Source of the DNA: Litoribrevibacter albus
GTDB taxonomy: Bacteria; Pseudomonadota; Gammaproteobacteria; Pseudomonadales; Litoribrevibacteraceae
Assembly: GCF_030159995.1 (NCBI RefSeq)
Contig: NZ_BSNM01000009.1
Location: 1-64,000, forward strand
DNA length: 64,000 nucleotides
Direction of reading: 5' to 3'
In this document: positions 56,879 to 64,000 of the stretch, piece after piece
Position numbering within the stretch: the first letter of the stretch is position 1
Layout of the letters: the number at the start of each line of letters is the position of its first letter
Program-made: the position numbers and the translations under genes
The notes under the pieces: generated by a model
Seen by the model: the letters and a program-made list of their open reading frames with translations, nothing else
Told to the model about the DNA's origin: nothing
Databases searched by the model: none

Positions 56879-57393
56879 TTCGCGACAATTCCTAAAGCAT
56901 TCAATAAATCTGCATCAATCTTATCACTGCTTCCAAGGCCCTTAACAATCCGATACAGCAAAATCCCCTCTCGTGTTTTGGGCCCTAAAATACCGTCTAT
57001 TGCTCCATCATAGTAACCAGCAATATTCAATCCCAATTGAACTCGCTTTATCAAAGCGGCTCTAGCTTCATAGTCAACTGCTGCTTTAGTTGCAGGCTGA
57101 GAATATGAAGGTTTTGAGGGCTGACCTAAAGAATCTGATGCGTTATATCTAGGAGCCGAGTAAGTGGGAGTTCTCTTATAACTGCTGCCAGAAGATGATC
57201 TATGCGAACTATGACTACTATGAGAGCTATGGCTTCTATGCCCTGCAATATAGAAGGGAGTTTCTGCATTTAAAGGAGCGATAACCCTTTCATTAAACGG
57301 ATTTTCGGTATCCTCAAGTGGGAAAGCATTGGCATCAACTTCCGATGCAATGATGAAACCAGGTAACAAACTAATCTTCTTCCATTTTTTCAT
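56875..57393 (-). CDS. hxsA: HxsA: His-Xaa-Ser repeat protein, presumed modification substrate
   Basis: The 172-residue protein has a basic start, a short hydrophobic stretch and ANA-F (residues 20-23) that could be a signal cleavage site. Residues 52-66 are five consecutive His-Xaa-Ser units (HRS HSS HSS HSS HRS), followed by a Ser/Tyr/Pro-rich linker and a peptidoglycan-binding domain (about 110-170; RVQLGLNIAGYYDGAIDGILGPKTREGI). It has no Cys. The ATG overlaps the hxsC stop in ATGA with AGGAGG 6 bases before. The His-Xaa-Ser tract next to two radical SAM genes makes it the predicted target of peptide modification; the product is not known. Confidence 0.93.
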   Translation of the reverse strand: MKKWKKISLLPGFIIASEVDANAFPLEDTENPFNERVIAPLNAETPFYIAGHRSHSSHSSHSSHRSSSGSSYKRTPTYSAPRYNASDSLGQPSKPSYSQPATKAAVDYEARAALIKRVQLGLNIAGYYDGAIDGILGPKTREGILLYRIVKGLGSSDKIDADLLNALGIVAK

Positions 57394-58487
57394 AGAATCC
57401 TCCTGGGGATTAAACGGAAGTTTTCTTTATCTGAAGCAAAGAAACCACCACATTGCTCAATCAAAGAACAACCTTCACATTCTTCTGTATAAACATTTTT
57501 CCAATCAGAGATCGATTTGACACTGAACATTCTCATATCATCAGGAAGATGACATAAGGGATAATTAAATAAAAAGAAAGGCAAACCAGCCCGACTAGCA
57601 GCAACAGAAGCCAGACGTAATTCATCCCAATATTCACTAGGATCAATATATAAGTCTCGCCAATTTTTCCGCGCCCACCCGACAGGTTCCATATTCATAA
57701 TTGAAATTTGAGAAACGTTGGATAAAGAACGCGAACACAACTCAATCACCTTATGCAATTCGGCACGATTCAACTGAGTTGGAATAATACGAAGTTCAAT
57801 ATTAATTCCCAGATTCCCGGCATTGATCAACCCGCCTAAAGTCTCAACAAAAGCACCAGATGAGCCGACTAATTTATCGTGTGTAGAAGACAGCGAGGAA
57901 TACAAGGGAATACCAAAAGTAACTGTCATTTCGTGAGTTAGAAGAGCAATGCTTTTGGCAAATTCAACATCATTAAACGCACGTCCATTAGTTAAAATGT
58001 GTAATCGTGCAGAAGGACGATAAGTTTTCAGAAATGTTAGGAACCTAAGAAACGAGTTTCCATATAAGAGAGGTTCTCCACCGCTAATACCAATATCATC
58101 ACGTGTCGTGAAAGCAGCAATTGCCATAGCTGATTGAATTAATAGCCACTCATCGTCAATGTCTTTAGGTGGCTGAGAGCAGAATAAACATAGATTGTCA
58201 CAGCGTTCCGTAACAAGCAAAGTGTTGTGATTTGCTAATGCGGTTAAGGCCACCCGGATTTTTCCAGACCTAGTAACAAAGCCTATATCACCACTTTCAA
58301 TAGCCTGGTACAGCTCAGAGTCGTATACCCCAACATCATCACAATTATTAGAAGTATTGTGAACGCACAAACGAGGAAGAAACTGTTGCTCAGGATAATG
58401 ATCTTCTTTGATCAACTGATAAAACCCTGAATCAATGGTTAATTCGGCAGGAAGAGTAAAATAGTCGCGTCTGATAGGGTTACTCAT
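57390..58487 (-). CDS. hxsC: HxsC: radical SAM maturase of the His-Xaa-Ser system
   Basis: The 365-residue radical SAM enzyme has the 4Fe-4S motif CDNLCLFC (Cys96, Cys100, Cys103), the SAM-binding GISGGEPLL and three C-terminal cysteines (CEGCSLIEQC, about 337-346) for a possible auxiliary cluster. It is one of two maturases in the cluster. The frame opens at 58502, but the ATG at 58487 has AGGTGG before it and overlaps the hxsB end by 8 bases. Its 3' end overlaps hxsA. Likely acts in the cytoplasm on HxsA before export (inference). Confidence 0.92.
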   Translation of the reverse strand: MSNPIRRDYFTLPAELTIDSGFYQLIKEDHYPEQQFLPRLCVHNTSNNCDDVGVYDSELYQAIESGDIGFVTRSGKIRVALTALANHNTLLVTERCDNLCLFCSQPPKDIDDEWLLIQSAMAIAAFTTRDDIGISGGEPLLYGNSFLRFLTFLKTYRPSARLHILTNGRAFNDVEFAKSIALLTHEMTVTFGIPLYSSLSSTHDKLVGSSGAFVETLGGLINAGNLGINIELRIIPTQLNRAELHKVIELCSRSLSNVSQISIMNMEPVGWARKNWRDLYIDPSEYWDELRLASVAASRAGLPFFLFNYPLCHLPDDMRMFSVKSISDWKNVYTEECEGCSLIEQCGGFFASDKENFRLIPRRIL

Positions 58488-59868
58488 CCGTCCACCTATC
58501 AAACATATTCTTATAAGTACAATCGCTATAATATTTTGAAAATAAATAGCGAAACATGGACTTATGGTATGTGCAGTAAAAGGAGTTAGACTTCAACCCT
58601 ACGGGTTCACCGAATAAACTAATATTTTGCATGGGATCAACACCACAATACGGCTGATAAGCACAACTTTCACACCCAGGCTGAACCAAGTTAAAGCCAT
58701 TTTCCATTACATGCTTAGCAACTGTATTAGCAGTGAAATCTAAAGTCTCTACATGCCCAAATGATAAATCGACATCTGTAGCAACCCGCTGAAGCATCCT
58801 TGCCTCATCGCTGCCATACACTTTTCCATCATAGTTAAATAAAAGACTATTAAATAAGAAACCAGAAGGAGACTTCAGGTCTGCATAATGTGAGAAGCCT
58901 GGATTAAAAATCCTCTTCAAATGAATAGCAGCCGAGTGTTCTGTGAGGCGTCTACCAGACAAGTTCAGGTCTATGACACTTGCCATAAGCTCTGAATAAA
59001 AACGCATATAATCACTAATGGAATATTCAAAAGTATGGCCAGCAAAACCATAAGGACTAATAGGTCGAACAAATAAATCGTTTAAGCCCAACTCCAGTGC
59101 AGCATTAATCAATGAATGGGGATTATCTATAAGCTCACTAGTGACAGTGGTAACAGAAGAAACTCGATCCGCTCCAAGCCTTTCCTTTATCAACCAAAAA
59201 GAATCAGAAAATTTAGTAAAAGAGCTTGTTCCCGGAAGTATTCGGTTAGCATCATGAACTAACCCACTTCCATCAAGTGAAGTTGAAAAGTTGATAGGCT
59301 TATCAGAAGACCACACCAGAACTTCTTCATTGAACAACGATAAGCTTGTAGCAATGACAATTTCAAAACTATCACCTAGAACCTTTACAGCTTCATCATA
59401 GATAGCCTGGATCAAATCAAAACGTAATAAAGGCTCGCCACCTTGGATTTCAATCTTATAGGGAGGCTGAGACAAAGAACGAATTTTCCTCATTATGAGA
59501 GGAATAAGACTCTTATCTAAATCATAATTACTAGCATTAATTGATGCTCTACTTACTTGGCAGTAGCTACATGTATGATCGCACCTCAAAGTCGGAATAA
59601 TCATGTAGACAGGCTGAAAAGTCATTTCAGCCATTAACCGCTTTGATAATCCAGAAGCCAAAGAAGCGCTAAGCACAGAACTGTCAGCACCTTCGGCTAA
59701 AAATAGACCACTCTGAAGATCTTCTTTAGCTTCACAATCCAAGAGAGAAGGCTCATAGACAAGAGTACTCAAATCATCCGAAGATATGCAGCGATGAAAA
59801 CCAGCTACATTGGTTATTATTACCTCTGATTCAGTTAATCTATCAAAGTTGAAGGGCAACAATCGCAT
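58480..59868 (-). CDS. hxsB: HxsB: radical SAM maturase of the His-Xaa-Ser system
   Basis: The 462-residue protein (from the ATG at 59868, within TAATG at the hxsD stop and with AGGAA before it; the frame itself opens at 59904) has the radical SAM motif CDHTCSYC (Cys96, Cys100, Cys103), EIQGGEPLL and a C-terminal SPASM/twitch-like cysteine set (CESCAYQPYC, about 399-408, plus Cys432 and Cys450). Such auxiliary clusters are typical of peptide-modifying radical SAM enzymes. The N-terminal 90 residues are an additional domain. Expected to modify HxsA with HxsC; reaction unknown. Confidence 0.92.
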   Translation of the reverse strand: MRLLPFNFDRLTESEVIITNVAGFHRCISSDDLSTLVYEPSLLDCEAKEDLQSGLFLAEGADSSVLSASLASGLSKRLMAEMTFQPVYMIIPTLRCDHTCSYCQVSRASINASNYDLDKSLIPLIMRKIRSLSQPPYKIEIQGGEPLLRFDLIQAIYDEAVKVLGDSFEIVIATSLSLFNEEVLVWSSDKPINFSTSLDGSGLVHDANRILPGTSSFTKFSDSFWLIKERLGADRVSSVTTVTSELIDNPHSLINAALELGLNDLFVRPISPYGFAGHTFEYSISDYMRFYSELMASVIDLNLSGRRLTEHSAAIHLKRIFNPGFSHYADLKSPSGFLFNSLLFNYDGKVYGSDEARMLQRVATDVDLSFGHVETLDFTANTVAKHVMENGFNLVQPGCESCAYQPYCGVDPMQNISLFGEPVGLKSNSFYCTYHKSMFRYLFSKYYSDCTYKNMFDRWTDE

Positions 59869-60128
59869 TAGATTCGTTCCTGAAGCCCAGATAACACAGA
59901 GCAAATGAGAGTAGATCGCAAGTTCTCTGTTCTTAAAGAAATCATCTCCCGAAGCTTATAGTCATTTAATAACTTATACAGGTTATCTATTGATTCACTA
60001 GAGCCGTCCATAAGAACTATCCAACTGCTCTCATCTGACACAAGTTGCCACGGAACATTTACCCAATAGAGGGCGTTTCTTAATACCCACTCAGAGTATT
60101 CATCTTTTGATAATCTGATTTCACGCAA
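59868..60128 (-). CDS. hxsD: HxsD: small Hxs-system protein
   Basis: This small cytoplasmic protein of 86 residues is the first gene of the cluster. The pattern LSKDEYSEWVLRNALYWVNVPWQLVSD and the alpha/beta outline agree with the HxsD family (TIGR03976 type, from memory); a small partner of this kind may bind the precursor, like the RRE peptide-binding domains, but this is speculation. The start is TTG, preceded by GGATGG; an in-frame stop 18 bases upstream leaves no ATG option. The stop overlaps the hxsB start. Confidence 0.8.
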   Translation of the reverse strand: MREIRLSKDEYSEWVLRNALYWVNVPWQLVSDESSWIVLMDGSSESIDNLYKLLNDYKLREMISLRTENLRSTLICSVLSGLQERI

Positions 60129-60207
60129 ACTAAGACCATCCGTTGGTTATTTCCAGAAAAGCAACGAACGGCCCTGTTCCTGTAGAACTTAAAGCCTATT
60201 AGCCACC

Positions 60208-60227
60208 CTTAAAGTTAATACTTTAAG
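60208..60227. promoter_or_regulatory. inverted repeat in the hxs promoter region
   Basis: CTTAAAGT-TAAT-ACTTTAAG, about 80 bases before hxsD. A second one, GATTAG-n6-CTAATC, is at 60277-60294. Either could be an operator. Confidence 0.4.
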
Positions 60228-60305
60228 ACTATACGAAAAAGAACTGAATGCAAATACCACGAAACAACCCTGTAATGATTAGCTATACCTAATCAAACAA
60301 TACTA

Positions 60306-60330
60306 AAAAGCCCAACATGTGTTGGGCTTT
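60306..60330 (-). terminator. terminator of the 1056-residue protein gene
   Basis: AAAGCCCAACA and TGTTGGGCTTT form the stem. On the minus strand it begins 22 bases after the stop and is followed by a T run. It separates the hxs cluster from the gene upstream. Confidence 0.92.
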
Positions 60331-60351
60331 CGTGCTCTAAATCACCATCAA

Positions 60352-63300
60352 CTACCGACGGAACAAGCGCTTGAACCGAGCCATCAACCCAGGGTTACTT
60401 CCCTGCTGCAGCAAACATTCCAATCGCTTCATTTGCTCATTACTCAGATATTCCATCAGTTTTTCAACGGAATAGTTCTCGCCATATTCAGGCAAATAAT
60501 TTAAAGGCATGAATGTGGCGTGCTCAATCGCCGGTTTAATTTTGGCTACTGTTTTTTCACCACGAATAAAGGCTAAAACGTCTGCGACCTGTTGTTTGAA
60601 TACACCGGTTTCGACCTCTTGCTGCATTTGTTTAATGGCTTGCGGATCAACCGTCTCATCAATGGCATAAAGGCCTGGATAGAGACCTTCATACGTGTTG
60701 ATCAAAGGCGAGCTTGTTCGCATTGCTTCTACCAACCAGGGTTTGGTTAATACTTGGTAGTCTTGCCCCTCTGCTGCCAATCTCTGTGCACTTTGTTTCT
60801 GGACCATAAAATATTGATGATTCAGAAAAACGCTCTCATCCAAAAGGTGTTTATGCATTTCTTCGAGTGAAAAGTCCGCCAACGATGAGTCAAACGTCAA
60901 CGAGCCCATGAACGCATGATACGCTTTGGCATTCTCAGTAATATCACTGGCCTGATGTTGTGCTTCAATCTGCTGCTCTTTCGTCAGACGCTGATACAAA
61001 CGCTTTTCTGGTGTGGCCAAGCTGCGTTCCAACCACCGGCCCAGCGCCCAGAAACATTCTTCCTGCAAACGTTGACGCACCGTTTGAAGCTGCTGTTGAC
61101 TGGAGGAACCTTCCGTAGTCTCTTGCTCTTCTACACGCTCTTCAGCGTATGCTTCAGATTCTCGCAAGAATCGGACGCGATCGTACTGATCAAGAATGTG
61201 CATACTTTCGTCGATGCCGAGGGACAATGTCTCATACCCTGGTAAACCATAGTGTTCAGCGAAGTAGGCCCAACAATCTCTGCGCTTATCAAGCACCCAA
61301 GCGTAGTAGTTGGCGGCAGGAATGTTCAGACGGGCCATGATTGCCAACAGTTGCTTTTCATTGTCTTGATGAAGCGCGACATCGAAAGGCTCATCGAGAT
61401 CATCATCCTCTTCATCTTCACTCTCAACAACGGGTTTGGCCAGATAAAAATCATTTAACGCCTCGACCAAATGAGTCGCTTCTGTCTCAATCAAACAATC
61501 AAGAACACGTTGCAAGGCAGGCGCGCATTTCAACGGTAGATCGAGTAACTGCCAAAATGCAGTCAACAAGTAATACTCATCCTCGAACTGGAACGCCCCT
61601 TCAAAACGCAGCTGAAGGTCCCAGATAAATTCGCGTTCAGGCGAATAGAAGGGTTTCATTTGTGCTTCTGCTTGCTGAGCGGTAAGTGCAGTATTTCTAC
61701 CATACACAAAGGATTTCAGGTCTTCCCAGCGCTGATAACACAACGTCTCGTTCTCGCCTCTGAGATAATTGGTAGCGATTCTGCCTTCCATTTCCTCCAA
61801 CAAGGCATCGACAACATCATTTTCGACAAAGTCCAAGCACTCTTCGTGAAGTTCATCGGCATCCTCTGGCTCTACCCCTTCCCGGCCAATCACCAGGCAG
61901 CTAAAGGTATAACGCTCTCTGTCATCGTCCAGATCTTCAAACCAATCCAGCGCTCCCCTTCGATGCTCACAAATCAGCTCATAAGCCTTATCGAGTTTCT
62001 GTTGATTCGGTTCGTCAAACAGCTCTTGTAAATCATGCAGCGAGGACATCGCTTCATTCACTTCGATTTCACAACGGAAACGTTCATCGAAGCCATCGGA
62101 ATCAATCACGTCATAATCATCAACCAATCGAGTCTTAATGTCATCGGATAATGGCTCACCACCACACAAACGGAAATACACATCAAAGAAGCGCAATACA
62201 GTGTCGGGTCTTCGTTCTTCCTGTATCTGACAATCCATATAGTCGTCGATTAAGTCTTTGACTAACTCAAAGCGTTTGGCATCCATGTCTTCAGCAGACT
62301 CAATGCCAGCCATGTCCGTCAACTCACCTAAGCCATAATTGTCTTCACTGAACTTATAGAGATTAACCGAGGGAATGGAATCAAGAAGTTCAGGGTTTTC
62401 ACCCTTGATCACATACTCCCAAACCGCTTCACCGTTACTGAGACCTCGTTCCAGCAGTTCGCTCCAGCAGTAAGACCCGGTATAGCTTGCGAGGTAAACA
62501 ATCTTTTTGCGTTGTTCTGCCCAAGGATCAATGCGAGATGACAGAGGCTCATCCAGATAATGTTCTAACTGCTGCTGATGCTGATCTGCAAACTCTGAAA
62601 CCGATGTTTTGAGGAATGGGAAATCGAAGGAATACGCCGAGCCGTCGAATTCACGAACACCACGAGCCACCAGACTGTAGTAGAAGTAATGAAGCGGCTT
62701 GATGGCTTGTGTCTGAGGTTGAATGTCTTTGCCCCAGTTATCGTACGGGTCAAGGTGCTCTTCAAAAGGTAAAAAGCCTTGTTTGACAAAGCGTTCATTC
62801 AACACGGCCTTCAGCTGATGTATAGCCTCATCGTCTTTTGACAAATGGGCATACAAACCGTTGATCGGCTCTTCGTGCAAGTCTTCATCATGAACATCAA
62901 TGCCCGACGCAAACATGAGGTTGCGAACCACCGGGTGGTCGCAATAACACCAAGCCTTAATGCTGTCTTCACAGATCCCCACTTGAGCTGCCCAAATATT
63001 TGCCAACATAGGGACACTCGGCGGGAAGTATTTATCGGCACTTGGCATAAACCCGGTAAATAAATAGCCCATCTGCGGGTACTTCAAGGCAATAATAAAC
63101 AAGCTGTATAGGCCAAAGAATTCACTTTCCGCAATGAACAAGTTGTACCAATTATTCATCAAACGACCGCGATCACGCATTACTTCCGCCAACGCCACTA
63201 AGGTATCGTAGAGTTCGTCATGTTGGATCGCTTGGAGCACCAGTAAGGTTTCAGAGGTAAACACATCCTCTATGTTGGCCAGGGTTTCCTCTTTGTATGG

Positions 63301-63522
63301 GTATTCGAGTATGCCCTCTTCCATCAGCACTTTAATCAAAGGCTGATTCGGGTATTGGGCCCAATCCACGGGTTGAGTAAATTTGAAATAGTATTTGCAG
63401 TAGGTATGACGAAACGCTTCGCCACTGCGAATCAGCTGGGTATAAAGTTCCAACGCGTTTTTAATGCTGGCCGAGTCATGAGGGTTAACCGAAATAAAAT
63501 GAGTAGCAATGCTTTGACTCAT
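60352..63522 (-). CDS. large acidic cytoplasmic protein, unknown family
   Basis: The 1056-residue product has no signal peptide, no obvious membrane helix and no motif I recognise. It is rich in Glu, Asp, Leu and Trp/Tyr, with helical repeats throughout, an acidic stretch ESEDEEDDDLDEPF at about 700 and a basic C-terminal tail (MARFKRLFRR). AAGGAT lies 11 bases before the ATG. It ends at a strong terminator, so it is not part of the hxs transcript though it precedes it on the same strand. A helical-repeat scaffold is a guess only. Confidence 0.75.
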   Translation of the reverse strand: MSQSIATHFISVNPHDSASIKNALELYTQLIRSGEAFRHTYCKYYFKFTQPVDWAQYPNQPLIKVLMEEGILEYPYKEETLANIEDVFTSETLLVLQAIQHDELYDTLVALAEVMRDRGRLMNNWYNLFIAESEFFGLYSLFIIALKYPQMGYLFTGFMPSADKYFPPSVPMLANIWAAQVGICEDSIKAWCYCDHPVVRNLMFASGIDVHDEDLHEEPINGLYAHLSKDDEAIHQLKAVLNERFVKQGFLPFEEHLDPYDNWGKDIQPQTQAIKPLHYFYYSLVARGVREFDGSAYSFDFPFLKTSVSEFADQHQQQLEHYLDEPLSSRIDPWAEQRKKIVYLASYTGSYCWSELLERGLSNGEAVWEYVIKGENPELLDSIPSVNLYKFSEDNYGLGELTDMAGIESAEDMDAKRFELVKDLIDDYMDCQIQEERRPDTVLRFFDVYFRLCGGEPLSDDIKTRLVDDYDVIDSDGFDERFRCEIEVNEAMSSLHDLQELFDEPNQQKLDKAYELICEHRRGALDWFEDLDDDRERYTFSCLVIGREGVEPEDADELHEECLDFVENDVVDALLEEMEGRIATNYLRGENETLCYQRWEDLKSFVYGRNTALTAQQAEAQMKPFYSPEREFIWDLQLRFEGAFQFEDEYYLLTAFWQLLDLPLKCAPALQRVLDCLIETEATHLVEALNDFYLAKPVVESEDEEDDDLDEPFDVALHQDNEKQLLAIMARLNIPAANYYAWVLDKRRDCWAYFAEHYGLPGYETLSLGIDESMHILDQYDRVRFLRESEAYAEERVEEQETTEGSSSQQQLQTVRQRLQEECFWALGRWLERSLATPEKRLYQRLTKEQQIEAQHQASDITENAKAYHAFMGSLTFDSSLADFSLEEMHKHLLDESVFLNHQYFMVQKQSAQRLAAEGQDYQVLTKPWLVEAMRTSSPLINTYEGLYPGLYAIDETVDPQAIKQMQQEVETGVFKQQVADVLAFIRGEKTVAKIKPAIEHATFMPLNYLPEYGENYSVEKLMEYLSNEQMKRLECLLQQGSNPGLMARFKRLFRR

Positions 63523-63860
63523 AAATCAAAAATCCTTTTTAGATACAGAGAGAAGAATCTAACGATAAAAATGAAAAACTTCAGAAGCCATTCATATAAG
63601 AAGGCAAAGATAGGAAACCATGAATTTCGTAACGACTCGCTATACTAACAAGTGCGGCCAAATCAAAAACCCCTTTAATTCATCAATACTATCAAAGTGA
63701 ATAGCAATCAATTTCTCCATCATCATTCGCTATCTCTTTAGTCAACTATTTACGTCTTTTAACAATATAAATAGTTTGGTTTCCTATTTTTAGTGGACAC
63801 CGATCTATATACTCGCGGCCTTCGAAACCTGCAAATAGTTGACCAGGAGACAAGGAAGGC
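63523..63860. other. 338-base intergenic region with an inverted repeat
   Basis: Between divergent genes. It contains GTCAACTATTT at 63741-63751 and its exact complement AAATAGTTGAC at 63833-63843, just before the ribosome binding site of the last gene. No other feature seen. Confidence 0.6.
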
Positions 63861-64000
63861 ATGTTCACATTATTGAAAGAAATATTCTGGGAAGGCGCAT
63901 TCAAACGGGATGCTACGTTATTGGATCGAGACAGATATCTGTTGGGCCTAATGGCACTGATTTACTTCCAAACCTGTTTTCTACTCGATAACGGCTTATT
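63861..64000 (+). CDS. partial gene running off the window end, unknown
   Basis: An ATG with a strong ribosome binding site (AAGGAAGG) opens a frame that stays open for 46 codons to the window edge. The protein starts MFTLLKEIFWEGAFKRD and has a hydrophobic stretch (LLGLMALIYFQTCFLL) that may be a membrane helix. Too short to identify. Confidence 0.6.
   Translation, partial: MFTLLKEIFWEGAFKRDATLLDRDRYLLGLMALIYFQTCFLLDNGL

Noticed and set aside
59869-59904. Upstream start of hxsB
   Set aside because: It would overlap hxsD by 37 bases; the ATG in TAATG at 59868 has AGGAA upstream.
1-64000. tRNA, rRNA, CRISPR arrays, insertion sequences, prophage genes
   Set aside because: None of the expected sequences, repeats or gene types was found on reading both strands.

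Overview
The window looks like a chromosomal segment of a marine-type Gammaproteobacterium, probably of the Oceanospirillales kind. This is inferred from gene content: a 2-aminoethylphosphonate (2AEP) locus, a very large NAD-glutamate dehydrogenase, class 2 PyrD, DUF2835, a MoxR/Bat operon, a bacterial one-domain cation channel and several c-di-GMP proteins. No rRNA, tRNA, CRISPR array or insertion sequence was seen. The species cannot be fixed from the sequence alone.

Left part (0-14 kb). After a small secreted repeat protein comes a phosphonate regulon. A leftward operon phnW-phnX-HD oxygenase (phosphonatase route plus a PhnZ-like protein) ends at a clear terminator and is followed by an EamA transporter. 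A rightward operon of an FAD oxidoreductase and a GntR regulator diverges from it. Further on lies a 2AEP ABC transporter (lipoprotein PhnS, ATPase PhnT with an odd repetitive N-terminus, and a fused two-domain permease). Four copies of a TGGTAT-n-ACCA palindrome sit in the two control regions and tie both blocks to one repressor, most likely the GntR protein. An OmpA-like porin follows.

Middle (14-46 kb). A fused TRAP-type permease with its solute-binding partner, two orphan periplasmic binding proteins and a stretch of hypothetical genes (18.3-20.7 kb) lead to pyrD, DUF2835 and NAD-GDH. Opposite to GDH runs a compact moxR-DUF58-DUF4381-batA-batB-batD operon followed by an MltC-like lytic transglycosylase. 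Next are a serine hydrolase with a divergent TetR, a GGDEF protein overlapping a DUF1329 gene, a FemAB-like acyltransferase, and a molybdopterin oxidoreductase with a TetR gene; shared ATAAC-n4-GTTAT operators link those last two.

Right part (46-64 kb). A voltage-gated-type cation channel with a calcium-like filter, a 1193-residue hybrid histidine kinase with HPt domain, and a REC-PAS-GGDEF-EAL protein come first. The most unusual system is at 55.3-60.1 kb: a tightly coupled His-Xaa-Ser (Hxs) cluster, hxsD-hxsB-hxsC-hxsA, followed by a small membrane-anchored protein and a MauG-like di-heme protein. HxsA carries five consecutive His-Xaa-Ser units beside a peptidoglycan-binding domain; two radical SAM enzymes and a di-heme oxidase are its presumed modifiers. 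The gene families are known from in-silico work, but to my knowledge the chemistry is not described. A 1056-residue protein of unknown family lies immediately upstream, and a truncated gene runs off the right end.
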